Below the pieces are notes generated by a model. The model was not told the DNA's origin. It saw nothing but the letters and a program-made list of their open reading frames with translations, and made no database searches. DNA of 64,000 nt, taken from NCBI GenBank assembly GCA_016213105.1, contig JACRBN010000019.1, positions 248,001-312,000 on the forward strand. The letters are read 5' to 3'. Each line of letters begins with the position of its first letter. The first letter of the stretch is position 1. This document shows positions 1 through 8,988 of the stretch, one piece after another. A program made the translations under genes and the position numbers. The DNA is from Chloroflexota bacterium. GTDB taxonomy: Bacteria; Chloroflexota; Anaerolineae; Anaerolineales; Villigracilaceae.

Positions 1-126
1 GATGTCGCCTTGAGATTGGACAGGGATATCCTCATTTCCCGGCAGATTGAACATCAACAGCGCCATGACGCCCAGCAGCGCGATGGTTATGACAAGAACC
101 GTTTTTCCTGTTGGTAGTCGCTTCAC
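1..126 (-). CDS. N-terminus of a membrane-anchored or exported protein (partial, runs off left edge)
   Basis: A GTG codon at 124-126 preceded by an AAAGG-type ribosome site opens a frame that stays open to the window edge (42 codons). The visible residues are a basic start (VKRLPTGK) and a hydrophobic stretch of about 20 residues (VLVITIALLGVMALLMF), followed by polar sequence. This reads as an uncleaved signal anchor or a signal peptide. The gene lies 51 bp downstream of the deacylase gene on the same strand, so the two may be cotranscribed. The body of the protein is outside the window and its function cannot be called. Confidence 0.55.
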   Translation of the reverse strand, partial: MKRLPTGKTVLVITIALLGVMALLMFNLPGNEDIPVQSQGDI

Positions 127-177
127 GAGGCCTTTCCCTTTGTATCGAAATCCTCTACCTTACAGACTGCTGGATGG

Positions 178-1212
178 TTATTGGAATTCCCCCAAAAACG
201 CCACGACATTATCGCCCAGCGCGTCGTTGTTGTAGCCGCCTTCCATGATGACTGCCGTGGGCAGGCGCAGTTCTGCGATGCGCGCGCCGATCTGGCGGAT
301 GCCCTCGCGCGTGATGTGGATGCGGCCGAGCGGGTCGTCGGTGTAGATGTCCATGCCGGCCGAGATGACCAGGGCCGTGGGCTGGAACTCGCGGATCAAA
401 TGCAGCGCATCGTTCAGGGCCGCAAGGTAGGCGTCGTCGCCCGTCCCGGCCGGCAGCGGGAAGTTGTGATGGAAGCCCAGCCCTGCACCCGCGCCGCGCT
501 CCTCGGCGTAGCCCGCGTAGTAGGGATACTCGAAGGCCGGGTCGGCGTGGAGCGAGATGCTCAACACGTCTGCGCGCTCGTAGAAGATGTCCTGGGTGCC
601 GTTGCCCGCGTGATAGTCGATGTCGAGTAGGGCTACCTTTCCGTGCGCGCTCAGCCAGTTTGCAGCGATGGCGGCATTGTTGAAGTAGCAATAGCCGCCG
701 CAGTGTGACCGGCCCGCATGGTGACCGGGTGGGCGGCACAGGGCAAAGGCGGACGAGGCATGGGTGACTTCCTGGGCGGCGGATAGGGCGCAATGGGCGG
801 AAGCCAGCGCAGCAGCGTAGGTGCCTTCCACGATGGGCGCGCTCAAATCCATCATGTAGTAGCCCGCGCGCCCGAGGATGGATTTCGCGGGATGCGCCTG
901 TCCGCGCAGGGCGAAGGTGGCGGGCAGCAGCGCGGATTTGTCGTCCGCGCCGGCCACTTCGGGTTCGGCGGCCAGCCAGTCGCCCCAGGCCGCAGCGAGG
1001 AAGTCGACGTAGCCGCGCTCATGCACCGCCAGGATCGGGTCCAGGCCAAAGTCGGCGGGCGGATGCACCTCGGCCCAGTCCGTCTTTTGCAGGGCGGAGA
1101 GAATCCGCGCGGCGCGCTCGGGCGACTCGAAGTTCGGTACGCGCACCCCGCCGTCGAAGACTTCGAAGGCGGGCGCGTGTTGGAAGTGGGTATCGGAGTA
1201 AAATATATTCAT
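178..1212 (-). CDS. Histone-deacetylase-family amidohydrolase (acetylpolyamine amidohydrolase type)
   Basis: 344 aa, close to the usual size of bacterial class II HDAC-like enzymes. These zinc enzymes hydrolyse acetyl-lysine or acetylpolyamine amides in the cytoplasm. The signature is visible: PPGHHAGRSHCGGYCYFNN gives the catalytic His164/His165 pair, LLDIDYHAGNG gives zinc ligands Asp199 and His201, and SAGMDIYTDDPLG gives the third acidic ligand. The opening NIFYSDTHFQHAP resembles acetylpolyamine amidohydrolases more than AcuC, but the substrate cannot be fixed from sequence. It is divergent from the nitroreductase gene, with 45 bp between the two starts, so the promoters must overlap. 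Confidence 0.85.
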   Translation of the reverse strand: MNIFYSDTHFQHAPAFEVFDGGVRVPNFESPERAARILSALQKTDWAEVHPPADFGLDPILAVHERGYVDFLAAAWGDWLAAEPEVAGADDKSALLPATFALRGQAHPAKSILGRAGYYMMDLSAPIVEGTYAAALASAHCALSAAQEVTHASSAFALCRPPGHHAGRSHCGGYCYFNNAAIAANWLSAHGKVALLDIDYHAGNGTQDIFYERADVLSISLHADPAFEYPYYAGYAEERGAGAGLGFHHNFPLPAGTGDDAYLAALNDALHLIREFQPTALVISAGMDIYTDDPLGRIHITREGIRQIGARIAELRLPTAVIMEGGYNNDALGDNVVAFLGEFQ

Positions 1213-1257
1213 GGTAAGACCATTTTACCCGCAAGCATCATGGCAATGGAGGATCAC

Positions 1258-1815
1258 ATGGATGTCATTCAAGCCATTCAAGGCAGACACACCGTCAGCA
1301 AGGTCAAGCCCGATGCGCTTCCGCGCGAGATGATCGAGCAGTTACTTCACGCCGCCGCGCAGGCCCCGAACCATCACAAGGTCAGGCCGTGGAGATTCGT
1401 GGTATTGACGGGGGAGGGGCGCGCGCGTTTGGGCGGGGCGATGGCCGCCTCCCAGGGTGAACGTCAGCCCGACCTGCCGCCCGAGGCCCTCGACAAAACC
1501 CGCGCGTTGCCGCTGCGCGCGCCCGTGGTCATCGCCGTGGGTGTGGACAAGCCCACGGAGCCGCGCATCCTCGAGATCGAGAACGTAGCCGCCGCCTCGG
1601 CCGCCTGCCAGAATATGCTGCTGGCCGCGCACGCGCTGGGGTTGGGCGCGATCTGGCGCACGGGCGAGTGGGCGCGCGACCCGCTGGTCAAGCAGTTTCT
1701 GGGCTTCGAGGCCGACCAGCATTTGATCGGCTTCCTCTACGTGGGCTGGCCCGAGTTCGCGGCAGAGTACGCCGAACGGCCAGGTTTCGAGGACCGCACG
1801 GTCTGGATGGAGTGA
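1258..1815 (+). CDS. Nitroreductase family protein (FMN-dependent)
   Basis: 185 aa. The start at 1258 was chosen over in-frame ATGs at 1240 and 1246 because GGAGG (1248-1252) sits 5 bp before it. The sequence fits the small nitroreductases of the YdjA type: MDVIQAIQGRHTVSKVKPDALPRE at the start, the AAAQAPNHHKVRPWRFVVL FMN-binding segment, and a GLGAIWRTGE motif near the end. Such enzymes reduce nitroaromatics, quinones or flavins with NAD(P)H as cytoplasmic homodimers. The physiological substrate is unknown. A strong hairpin follows the stop codon. Confidence 0.85.
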   Translation: MDVIQAIQGRHTVSKVKPDALPREMIEQLLHAAAQAPNHHKVRPWRFVVLTGEGRARLGGAMAASQGERQPDLPPEALDKTRALPLRAPVVIAVGVDKPTEPRILEIENVAAASAACQNMLLAAHALGLGAIWRTGEWARDPLVKQFLGFEADQHLIGFLYVGWPEFAAEYAERPGFEDRTVWME

Positions 1816-1821
1816 GATGTT

Positions 1822-1848
1822 GTAGCGCAAGATGCCATCTTGCGCTAC
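1822..1848 (+). terminator. Hairpin terminator after the nitroreductase gene
   Basis: A 13-bp perfect inverted repeat (GTAGCGCAAGATG and its complement) is followed by TGTTTTAG. It begins 6 bp after the stop codon. The T run is short, so termination may be partial. The palindrome may also belong to one of the dispersed repeat families of this genome. Confidence 0.6.
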
Positions 1849-1935
1849 TGTTTTAGGGACATCGCGCTGAGCGAAGCGGGAAATTTTCGCTCCTGGCGAA
1901 TCTACGATCCAGCGGGAGCGATAATTCAGGGGAAA

Positions 1936-2415
1936 TTATGGTTTCGGTTCGAACACAAATAGCGCGATCTCGCGCCCGGCGCGCAGCCGGTACGCCTCAT
2001 AGCCCGCATAAAAGGAAACAGCCTCGTGCCAGCAGGCCTCGCGTTCTGCGCCGCGGACTTCCCTGGCGGTGTATGCGCGCGTCACCCCGTTCCGCGTCAG
2101 GCTGGCGCTGGGATGGGCGCGCAGGTTGTAGACCCAGGCGGGATGATGCGTCTGCCCGAAGTTCGAGCCGATCAGGAGGTAGCCCTCCCCGCGCGGGATG
2201 CCGACCAGCGGCGTGGTGCGCGGCAGTCCGCTTTTGGCGCCCGTGCTGACCAGCAGCAGCGTGGGCAGGCCCGCCAGCAGGCTGACCAGCGTGTGCCTGT
2301 TTCCGCTCAGACGGAAGACGGCGCGGTCGATGGGCGGCAGGACGCGCAGCAGAATCCACGAGCCTCCGCGCGAGGCGGCCAATTGCTGGATCAATTTTTG
2401 CAGGCGGATGGGCAT
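1936..2415 (-). CDS. Deazaflavin (F420)-dependent oxidoreductase / DUF385 family protein
   Basis: 159 aa. The start at 2415 (MPIRLQKLIQQL) overlaps the upstream phosphodiesterase stop as TAATG, which implies translational coupling. The core GAKSGLPRTTPLVGIP, then YLLIGSNFGQTHHPAW and YNLRAHPSASL, is the hallmark of the DUF385/Ddn split-barrel family, many of which use F420H2 to reduce quinones or nitro compounds. A hydrophobic LLAGLPTLLLV precedes the barrel. Cofactor use (F420 versus FMN) is inferred from the family; no F420 biosynthesis gene is in this window. Confidence 0.8.
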   Translation of the reverse strand: MPIRLQKLIQQLAASRGGSWILLRVLPPIDRAVFRLSGNRHTLVSLLAGLPTLLLVSTGAKSGLPRTTPLVGIPRGEGYLLIGSNFGQTHHPAWVYNLRAHPSASLTRNGVTRAYTAREVRGAEREACWHEAVSFYAGYEAYRLRAGREIALFVFEPKP

Positions 2416-3293
2416 TACCTTCTCCCCAGCACTTCGAGCATGATATCGGGACGGTCGGTGATGATGCCGTCCACGCCCCACTCGATGTACAGTTTCATTT
2501 GTTCGGGGTCGTCGATCGTCCACGGCTCGACGGCCAGTCCGCGTTCGTGCGCCGCGCGGACGAATGTTTCAGTCATGACCGTGATGCCGCTCGATTCCTC
2601 GGGCACTTGCAGGGAATGGAATGGGGGCGAATACAGGCGCCCCAGGAAGGGTTTGGTCATCAGCACGAAGGCCGTGGTCTCGCTCCTCGCGCTGGAGGTG
2701 GCCACCTCGGGGCATTCCGCGCGGAATTCCTCCAGCCGTTCATCGTGGAAGGAGGCCACCAGCACCCTGTCCTGCATGTCATATTGGCGGATCAACGCGC
2801 AGAAGGGCCTGGCCATCGACGCATCCGTCTTCTTGATCTCGATGGTCATGCGCTGGCCGGGGAAGGCCTGGAAGATCTCCTCCAGGGTCGGGACCGTGAT
2901 GCCCTGTCCGCGATAGGGGAAGGTCTGCCCCTCGTCGGGCGACCAGTCGTAGCCGGCGTCGAGCTGTTTCAACTCGGCCAGCGTCAGCGACTCGATCCCG
3001 CCCGAGCCGTCGGTGGTGCGGTCGACGGTCTCATCGTGCATGGTCACGAGCACGCCGTCCCGCGTGATGTGGATGTCCATTTCGAGCACATCCGCGCCCA
3101 GGTCGGCGGCGTGTTGGAAGGCGAAGAGCGTATCGCCAGGCCACAGCCCGTCGCCGCCCTGGTGGGCGATGACCAGCGGACGCTCCGCGTTTTGGTAGTA
3201 GGGGTGCGCAGGCGCGCGGCGCGAGACCAGCATGGCCAGTCCCAGCGCGGCGGCGAGTACGATCAGAACGATCTGCCAGACTTTAAGTTTCAT
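2415..3293 (-). CDS. Membrane-anchored glycerophosphodiester phosphodiesterase
   Basis: 292 aa. An N-terminal transmembrane helix (about residues 6-24, VLIVLAAALGLAMLV) is followed by a GDPD TIM barrel. VIAHQGGDGLWPGDTLFAF aligns with the family's AHRG..PENT motif but has Gln in place of the usual Arg and GDT in place of ENT. MDIHITRDGVLVTMHD supplies the metal-binding acid and second catalytic His. The C-terminal GVDGIITDRPD is typical. It should hydrolyse glycerophosphodiesters to glycerol-3-phosphate and an alcohol, probably outside the membrane. It is first gene of a pair with the DUF385 gene. Confidence 0.85.
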   Translation of the reverse strand: MKLKVWQIVLIVLAAALGLAMLVSRRAPAHPYYQNAERPLVIAHQGGDGLWPGDTLFAFQHAADLGADVLEMDIHITRDGVLVTMHDETVDRTTDGSGGIESLTLAELKQLDAGYDWSPDEGQTFPYRGQGITVPTLEEIFQAFPGQRMTIEIKKTDASMARPFCALIRQYDMQDRVLVASFHDERLEEFRAECPEVATSSARSETTAFVLMTKPFLGRLYSPPFHSLQVPEESSGITVMTETFVRAAHERGLAVEPWTIDDPEQMKLYIEWGVDGIITDRPDIMLEVLGRR

Positions 3294-3443
3294 GGTTCCT
3301 CCAGGCGAATGGACGCTATTGTATCAAAAGCCCATTGTGGATTTATGATCCGCGGCGCTTCGGGTTTGTCCAAAAGCCGAATAAGAATTGACACCCGTCC
3401 GCTTTTCACGTAAAGTTAATCAATCATTTTCATGGAGGCAGAT

Positions 3444-3896
3444 ATGTTTGCAATTCGGTTCCTGTCGGAAGGCGGCGTCGATACCAGCCTGACCCCGGTA
3501 TTGCTGGTGTTGTTCGGCTTTTTCTTTTTGATGGTCATCATCGGGTGGCTGGTCAGCAAGTACAAACCGACTCAGCCCGAGGCCCAGCCTGTGGCTCAAG
3601 CGTCCAGTCATGGACACGGCGACGATCACGCGCACGAGGAAAAGATGGCCGACGACCTGATCGTGCTGGAGGGCATCGGCCCGAAGGTGGCCAGTGTTCT
3701 GAACACGGCGGGCATCGTTTCGTTTGCAGACCTCGCGAAGGCAGATCCCGCCGAGGTGCAGAAGATCCTCGACGCGGCGGGCTTGCAGATGATGAATCCC
3801 GCCGGCTGGATCGAGCAATCCAAACTGGCGGCCGCGGGTGACAAGGAGGGCCTGGCTAAATTGCAGGCCGAACTCAAGGGCGGGCGCAGGAAGTAG
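3444..3896 (+). CDS. Small membrane-anchored helix-hairpin-helix protein
   Basis: 150 aa. The ATG at 3444 is preferred over 3432 because GGAGG (3434-3438) lies 5 bp before it. One transmembrane helix (about residues 14-37, LTPVLLVLFGFFFLMVIIGWLV) is followed by a His-rich linker (SSHGHGDDHAHEE). The last domain is of DUF4332/HhH type: LIVLEGIGPKVASVLNTAG, then FADLAKADPAEVQKIL. Such domains usually bind DNA or act as protein contacts, and occur at the end of ribosomal L21-like or membrane proteins. The His-rich loop could bind metal. No specific function is known. Confidence 0.7.
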   Translation: MFAIRFLSEGGVDTSLTPVLLVLFGFFFLMVIIGWLVSKYKPTQPEAQPVAQASSHGHGDDHAHEEKMADDLIVLEGIGPKVASVLNTAGIVSFADLAKADPAEVQKILDAAGLQMMNPAGWIEQSKLAAAGDKEGLAKLQAELKGGRRK

Positions 3897-3904
3897 AAAA
3901 AATG

Positions 3905-3927
3905 AAGGCTCCCAACACGGGAGCCTT
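3905..3927. terminator. Bidirectional hairpin terminator between convergent genes
   Basis: AAGGCTCCC and GGGAGCCTT form a 9-bp stem with a 5-nt AACAC loop. A-rich sequence lies to the left and T-rich sequence to the right. It is 8 bp after the stop of the plus-strand gene and 11 bp before the end of the minus-strand gene, so it can serve both. Confidence 0.8.
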
Positions 3928-3938
3928 TCGCTTTATTA

Positions 3939-4448
3939 TTAGAAGAAGAAGTAACGGGCGGTGGCCATGAAAGCCGTCGCCAGGATCAGCGACCAGGCAT
4001 TTATGGGGGAGATGATGCCCAGGGTTTTGCGGATGGCCGAGATTTGGGCGAGCTGTTCGAGGGTCGGCTCCCCCTTGATTTGCGCGCCGATCTTTCCAAG
4101 CATGCTGTTGTTGCGGCCGATCATGATGCCAACCACGAATGCGATCAGACCGAAGACGGCGCCGATGCCAAAGCCCAGGCCCGCCCCTGACTTCATCCAT
4201 GCGGAGGTAAAGCCGTTGGAGTCGATCCAGTACAGAATGACTCCCGCCAGAAGCGTGGCGCCGCCTGTCGCCGCCATCATGGTTTGGATGCGCGTCCTGC
4301 TCATCAGGTGCTGGATGAATCTCTGGCCCGCATCGGCGGTGGCGCCTGCAGCGGGCAGGATGTAGAAATTCAGCATCAAGGCGGATCCGACCCAGAACAC
4401 GCCTGAAAAAACGTGGATGAGTCTCAGAATCAACACAATAAAGTTCAT
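3939..4448 (-). CDS. Integral membrane protein, DUF2269/CopD-like
   Basis: 169 aa. The start at 4448 (MNFIVLILRLIHVFSGVFWVG) is preceded by GGAG on the minus strand; the long upstream extension of the frame is not coding-like. Four hydrophobic helices are visible, with the HVFSGVFWVGSA motif in helix 1 that is shared with CopD and DUF2269 proteins. Helix 1 carries a His that in related families may ligate haem or metal. A second protein of the same type lies near 56 kb. Function is unknown. Confidence 0.65.
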   Translation of the reverse strand: MNFIVLILRLIHVFSGVFWVGSALMLNFYILPAAGATADAGQRFIQHLMSRTRIQTMMAATGGATLLAGVILYWIDSNGFTSAWMKSGAGLGFGIGAVFGLIAFVVGIMIGRNNSMLGKIGAQIKGEPTLEQLAQISAIRKTLGIISPINAWSLILATAFMATARYFFF

Positions 4449-4606
4449 GGCGTCTCCTGTGGTACCAATAAATACGACAGATTTACTCCATTTTACAGGA
4501 TTGGCCTGCTGAAAGCAATATATGCGAACAAACCCATTCCACGCGTCCCGCTCCCGCTGACGGTTTCTTTGTGATGGGGACATCTTTTTATCGTGACAAT
4601 GTTCAC

Positions 4607-4635
4607 TTGCTGGCAGGAATAATCAGGCCTATATT
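4607..4635 (+). promoter_or_regulatory. Candidate sigma-70-type promoter for the amino-acid ABC importer operon
   Basis: TTGCTG at 4607-4612 and TATATT at 4630-4635 are separated by exactly 17 bp and lie 57 bp upstream of the substrate-binding protein start. A small CCGCC/GGCGG hairpin lies in the predicted leader. Neither hexamer is perfect, so this is a moderate call. Confidence 0.45.
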
Positions 4636-4692
4636 GGAAATAACCGCCACAGGCGGTGGATTCGCATCCCTAAACTTTCTGAAAGGATCGTT

Positions 4693-5484
4693 ATGAAACG
4701 GATTTTGGTTCTAGTCTCTTTGCTGGTCGTGCTCAGCCTCGCGCTGACTGCGTGTGGCGCGCCCAAGGCCGCCAATCACCTGGAAGCTGTCAAGCAGGCG
4801 GGTGTGATCAAGGTGGGAACCTCGGCGGATTATCCGCCCTTTGAGTCGGTGGATGAAAGCGGCAACAAGGTCGGCTTCGATATCGAACTGATGGCCGAGA
4901 TCGCCAAGCGCCTCGGTGTAGAACTCGAATGGGTCGACATGCCCTTCGACAGTCTGATCGCGGCCGTGCAGGAAAACAAGATCGACGCCTCCATCTCCGC
5001 CTTCAACTACAGCGAAGAGCGCGACCTGACCATCGACTTCTCGGACGCCTACTACACCTCCGAGGACGCCTTTGCGGTGGCCGAGGGCTTTGCAGGCGCC
5101 ATCGTCAACCCTGAGGATGTCGTGGCCTACAAGATCGGCGTGCAGACCGGCACCACCCAGGATACCTGGCTGACCGACCTGGTCACGGCTGGTACGCTCT
5201 CCGAAGATAACCTCTTCCGCTACGACCGCGCCGACCAGGCCATGCTCGACCTGAAGAACGGCCGCGTTGAAGTGGTCATGGCCGACAAGGTTCCCGCCGA
5301 AGCCCTGCTCAAGCAGATCGGCGGACTGAAGATCGTGTACACGGGCGTGCTCTCGACCGGCCCGATGAACATCGTCCTCCCCGAGGGCGACGTGGAACTC
5401 CAGCAGGCCATCAATGAGATCATCAAGCAATTGCAGGATGAGGGTTTCATCGACGCGCTGGCTGTGAAGTACTTCGCCGAGTAA
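4693..5484 (+). CDS. Polar amino-acid ABC transporter substrate-binding lipoprotein
   Basis: 263 aa. The start follows GAAAGGATCGTT. A lipoprotein signal peptide ends at the lipobox LTACG (Cys21). The mature part begins VKQAGVIKVGTSADYPPFE and continues with DIELMAEIAKRLGVELE and DASISAFNYSEERDLTIDFSDAY, the standard pattern of the SBP_bac_3 family (HisJ/GlnH type). It binds an amino acid at the outer face and delivers it to the two permeases encoded downstream. Ligand identity is not decidable from the sequence. It is first gene of a four-gene operon. Confidence 0.92.
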   Translation: MKRILVLVSLLVVLSLALTACGAPKAANHLEAVKQAGVIKVGTSADYPPFESVDESGNKVGFDIELMAEIAKRLGVELEWVDMPFDSLIAAVQENKIDASISAFNYSEERDLTIDFSDAYYTSEDAFAVAEGFAGAIVNPEDVVAYKIGVQTGTTQDTWLTDLVTAGTLSEDNLFRYDRADQAMLDLKNGRVEVVMADKVPAEALLKQIGGLKIVYTGVLSTGPMNIVLPEGDVELQQAINEIIKQLQDEGFIDALAVKYFAE

Positions 5485-5529
5485 GCGAATTTTGGCAAGG
5501 GCGGACATCGTCCGCCCCTGCGCAACCCC

Positions 5530-6171
5530 ATGGACAACACCTTCTTTTCCTACATCATTCAGGGAACCGCCATCACGGTTGCGGTGACTCTCATCGCGCT
5601 TCCGTTTGGCCTCATCATCGGCCTGCTGATGGCGCTGCTCCATACCTACGGGGGAAAGGCGCTCAACCGTTTTGCCGCGGCCTACAGTCTCTTGATGCGC
5701 GGCGTGCCGCCGATCGTTTTGCTATTCATTTTATATTTCGTTCTTTCAGGGGAGATCAACCTCTCGTCGTTCTGGGCAGGCTCGCTTTCGCTGGGGATCG
5801 TCAGCAGCGCCTACCAGATGGAAATCCTGCGCGGGGCTTTGCTGTCCGTTGGCGGCGGGCAGATGACGGCCGCCCGCGCGGTGGGCATGAGCCGCATCCA
5901 GGCCATCCGCTACATTGTGCTGCCTCAGGCCTTGAGATTGGCCATCCCGCCCTGGTCGAATGAGGCCTCCATCGTTTTGAAGGATTCTTCGCTGGTATAC
6001 GCGCTGGGTGTGCCCGAGATTTTGCGCCGCGCCCAACAGCTTTCCGCCAATACGCAGCAGCCGTTTCTCGCCTTCGGGACGGCGGCCCTAATCTATTTCG
6101 TTCTGGTCTTCGCGACCAACCGCGCCCTCGATTACCTCTCGGAGCGCACCAAACTTCCCACCCATCCATGA
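5530..6171 (+). CDS. Amino-acid ABC transporter permease 1
   Basis: 213 aa with about five transmembrane helices. The family EAA loop is visible ([26 protein letters not shown]), which contacts the ATPase. [21 protein letters not shown] matches the HisM/GlnP permease N-terminus. It lies 45 bp after the binding-protein gene. Together with the second permease it should form a heterodimeric channel. The stop codon overlaps an alternative, less likely start of the ATPase gene. Confidence 0.9.
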   Translation: MDNTFFSYIIQGTAITVAVTLIALPFGLIIGLLMALLHTYGGKALNRFAAAYSLLMRGVPPIVLLFILYFVLSGEINLSSFWAGSLSLGIVSSAYQMEILRGALLSVGGGQMTAARAVGMSRIQAIRYIVLPQALRLAIPPWSNEASIVLKDSSLVYALGVPEILRRAQQLSANTQQPFLAFGTAALIYFVLVFATNRALDYLSERTKLPTHP

Positions 6172-6182
6172 CGGAGGCGAAC

Positions 6183-6959
6183 ATGCCTGAAATCATCCTC
6201 GAAGCCCGCAACCTGACCAAAGTCTATGGTCAGAATACCATCTTCAAGAACATCAACCTCAAGGTCAAGGAAGGGGAGGCGATTGTCATCATCGGCCCAA
6301 GCGGGACGGGCAAGAGCACCCTGCTGCGCTGCATGAACCTGCTGACCAAGGCCGACGGCGGCCAGATCCTCCTGGATGGGGAGGATATTACGGCCAAAGG
6401 CTACAACGAAGACAAAGTCCGCTCCCATGTCGGCATGGTCTTCCAGAACTTCCTGCTTTTCAATCACCTGACGGCGTTGGACAACGTGATGATTGGCCTG
6501 ACCCGGGTCAAGAAACTGCCGCGCGACCAAGCCGTCAAAAAAGCGATGGAGGAACTGCGCCGCGTGGGCCTGCTCGACCGCGCCGACCATTACCCAGGTC
6601 AACTCTCGGGTGGACAGCAGCAGCGCGTGGCGATTGCCCGCGCCCTGGCCATGGACCCGCGCGTCATGCTCTTCGATGAACCCACCTCCGCCCTTGACCC
6701 CGAGCTGATCGGCGAGGTGCTGGGCGTGATGGAGAAGCTGGCGCGTGACCGCATGACCATGCTGGTGGTCACGCACGAGATGGGCTTTGCCCGCGAAGTG
6801 GCTGACCGCATCGTCTTCATGGAAAAGGGCAGCATCGTCGAGGAAGGCTCGCCCGACGACCTGTTCTATCATCCCAAGAACGACCGCACGCGCGAATTCC
6901 TGTGGAAGATCACCGAGTTGTACGGCAAGAAGGAAAAGGAGCAGGGCGGGAAATCATGA
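6183..6959 (+). CDS. Amino-acid ABC transporter ATP-binding protein (GlnQ/HisP type)
   Basis: 258 aa. ATG 6183 was chosen because GGAGG (6173-6177) lies 5 bp before it; an upstream ATG at 6168 overlaps the permease stop. Walker A is GPSGTGKST, the ABC signature is LSGGQQQR and Walker B is [15 protein letters not shown], followed by the switch His in VVTHEMGFA. It powers import of the substrate captured by the lipoprotein. ATPases of this subfamily act as homodimers on a permease pair. Confidence 0.93.
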   Translation: MPEIILEARNLTKVYGQNTIFKNINLKVKEGEAIVIIGPSGTGKSTLLRCMNLLTKADGGQILLDGEDITAKGYNEDKVRSHVGMVFQNFLLFNHLTALDNVMIGLTRVKKLPRDQAVKKAMEELRRVGLLDRADHYPGQLSGGQQQRVAIARALAMDPRVMLFDEPTSALDPELIGEVLGVMEKLARDRMTMLVVTHEMGFAREVADRIVFMEKGSIVEEGSPDDLFYHPKNDRTREFLWKITELYGKKEKEQGGKS

Positions 6960-7636
6960 GCGATTTCTTCAGCTTTTTCCTGCGCTTCCTGCCCGACCTG
7001 ATGCGCGGCGCGGGCATGACCGTCCTGCTGACCATCGAAGGCTTGTCGGCGGGCTTCGTGCTCGGCCTGCTGGCCGCGCTGGCGCGCACCTACGGCGGCA
7101 AGTTCTGGCGCGGATTGGCGGTGGGCTACATCGAACTCTTCCGCGGCACGCCGCTGCTGGTGCAGTTGTTCCTCATTTATTATGGCCTGCCTGGGCTGGG
7201 CATCACGCTCTCGCGCGAACTCTCGGCCTTCCTGGCGCTGGGACTGAACAGCGGCGCCTACCAGGCCGAGTACCTGCGTGGCTCCCTGCTGGCCATCGGC
7301 GAAGGCCAGATGATGGCGGGACGCGCCATCGGCCTCTCGCGCTGGAAGACCATCTGGCACGTCATCCTGCCGCAGGCGCTGCGGCTGGCGATCCCCGCCT
7401 GGTCGAACGAACCCGTCTCGCTGCTCAAATCCACGGCGGTGGTCTTCCTCATCGCGGTGCCCGAGTTGATGGCCAAGGCCAAGGCGATTGCGGCCAAGAC
7501 CTACGACCCGATTGCATCCTATCTGGCGGTGGCGATTGTCTACCTGGCGATGGTGTATCTGCTCGACCTGGTGCTGCGCTGGATGGAGAGCAGCACACGC
7601 ATCCCAGGCTTCGAGATGGAAGGGAAGAAAGCCTGA
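6956..7636 (+). CDS. Amino-acid ABC transporter permease 2
   Basis: 226 aa. The start ATG overlaps the ATPase stop as ATGA, so translation is probably coupled. The sequence [40 protein letters not shown] and [20 protein letters not shown] are classical HisQ/GlnP features, the last being the EAA loop. It is a paralogue of permease 1 and is last in the operon, ending just before a perfect terminator hairpin. Confidence 0.92.
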   Translation: MSDFFSFFLRFLPDLMRGAGMTVLLTIEGLSAGFVLGLLAALARTYGGKFWRGLAVGYIELFRGTPLLVQLFLIYYGLPGLGITLSRELSAFLALGLNSGAYQAEYLRGSLLAIGEGQMMAGRAIGLSRWKTIWHVILPQALRLAIPAWSNEPVSLLKSTAVVFLIAVPELMAKAKAIAAKTYDPIASYLAVAIVYLAMVYLLDLVLRWMESSTRIPGFEMEGKKA

Positions 7637-7644
7637 ACGAACGC

Positions 7645-7672
7645 AAAAGTCGGAGCGAATGCTCCGACTTTT
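7645..7672 (+). terminator. Rho-independent terminator of the amino-acid importer operon
   Basis: A perfect 12-bp stem (AAAAGTCGGAGC / GCTCCGACTTTT) with a GAAT loop ends in TTTTTTA. It begins 8 bp after the last permease gene. The A/T tails on both sides allow it to act for the convergent HEAT-repeat gene too. Confidence 0.88.
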
Positions 7673-7699
7673 TTATGCTGCTCAAATTGAAAATTTGAG

Positions 7700-8842
7700 C
7701 TACGATTTTTTATCCAGCGCTTCCCGGGCCAGCGCGGAGAACTCACGGTCGGCGCGGTTGTTGACGATGTCCCTCAGCGCAGCTGCGGCGCGCGGATCGC
7801 GCAGTCCCGCCAGGGAGAGGATGGCCTGCCTTTGCACGATGCGCTCGGGGTCTTGCAGCATCCCGACCAACAGCGGGGAGACGCGCGGATCCTGGATCAT
7901 GCCCAGGCCCAGGATGGCGTGTTCGCGCACGTCCACTTCGGGATGGCGCAGCCCCTCGGCCAGGAAATCGACGGCGGGGGCGCCCATTTTTCCCAGGGCC
8001 AGGGCGGCCACACGGCTGACCTCATGGTGCAGGTCGTACAGGGCCATACCCAATTCCTCGACCGCGCGCAGATCCTTGAGTTCGCCCAGCACGATGGCCG
8101 CGAATTTGCGCACCGTGCCCTCACGGTCGGCCAGGGCCTCGATCAACGGCTCGACGGCCGACGCGCCCATCTTCTCGATGGCTTCCAACAGGTCGCTGGC
8201 GGCCTGTTCGCGCCCGTACCACCAGAACGAATCGCGCAGGGCTTCCATCAGGTAGGGCAGCGCCGCGGTGTGATGCGTTTCGCCCAGGGAGCGCGCGGCG
8301 GCCTGGCGCACCTCGATCTCCTGATCGTCGAGCAGCAGGCCCGCGATATCATCGAACGTGGATGGGTCGCGGAATTTCCCGAGCGCCAGCGCGGCCCAGG
8401 TGCGCACCTCAGGCTCGGGATCCTTCAGCGCCCTGAGCAGGTGCGGGATGACCTGTGGGTCGCCGATCAGGCCCAGCGCGGCGGCGGCGCGGGCGCGGAC
8501 GGTATAAAACTCGCCCTGCAGCGCGTCCAATAAGGGAGGCACGACGGAGCGGTCCTTGATCTGCGCCATGACGTCCGCCACCTGAACGCGCATGAGCGGA
8601 TGTGCGTTTTGCAGGCTGTGAACCAGGGCGGGGATGGCGGCAGGTCCGATGCGGGCGAGGAGACGCCCGACAATCGGAGGCAGGTTCGGGTCGCGACTCT
8701 GCAGCGCTTCGACCAGGGCGGGTGCGGCGTCCCCCCCAAGGCGGAGCAACTCCTGGGCTGCCCGCTCCCGTTTGGTTGGGTCGGTCAACTGCCCGATCCA
8801 CTTCTTTGCTTCGGTATGAGGTCCACCTGTGAGCCAATTCAT
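7700..8842 (-). CDS. HEAT-repeat protein (PBS-lyase type repeats)
   Basis: 380 aa composed almost wholly of about ten tandem repeats of roughly 31-35 residues. Each has the pattern of two helices around VxPLLxALxD and VRxxAAxALGxIGD; for example VVPPLLDALQGEFYTVRAR and RVSPLLVGMLQDPERIVQR. No signal peptide or catalytic motif is seen, so it is probably a cytoplasmic scaffold. Repeats of this kind also occur in phycobilin lyase-related proteins, but nothing here suggests photosynthesis. It is divergent from the pyruvate dehydrogenase operon. Confidence 0.82.
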   Translation of the reverse strand: MNWLTGGPHTEAKKWIGQLTDPTKRERAAQELLRLGGDAAPALVEALQSRDPNLPPIVGRLLARIGPAAIPALVHSLQNAHPLMRVQVADVMAQIKDRSVVPPLLDALQGEFYTVRARAAAALGLIGDPQVIPHLLRALKDPEPEVRTWAALALGKFRDPSTFDDIAGLLLDDQEIEVRQAAARSLGETHHTAALPYLMEALRDSFWWYGREQAASDLLEAIEKMGASAVEPLIEALADREGTVRKFAAIVLGELKDLRAVEELGMALYDLHHEVSRVAALALGKMGAPAVDFLAEGLRHPEVDVREHAILGLGMIQDPRVSPLLVGMLQDPERIVQRQAILSLAGLRDPRAAAALRDIVNNRADREFSALAREALDKKS

Positions 8843-8903
8843 ATCTCTATTTTACACCCTTGGAACCCGATAGAAATTGATTGAAAATTGGACTATGATT
8901 ATC

Positions 8904-8912
8904 TGATATAAT
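8904..8912 (+). promoter_or_regulatory. Extended -10 promoter upstream of pdhA
   Basis: TGATATAAT is a perfect extended -10 (TGnTATAAT), 76 bp before the E1 alpha start. No well-placed -35 is present (TTGAAA at 8881-8886 is 20 bp away), which fits extended -10 promoters that need little -35 contact. Confidence 0.5.
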
Positions 8913-8988
8913 GCCGCGTTTGATAATTTATGGGACACCGTCAGCAGCGTCTGACGTTGTTTATTGCGCCAGCTCAGCGGAGAAAATA

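Noticed and set aside
793-1257. Upstream extension of the nitroreductase frame
   Set aside because: It covers the divergent HDAC-like gene and lacks nitroreductase features; GGAGG fixes the start at 1258.
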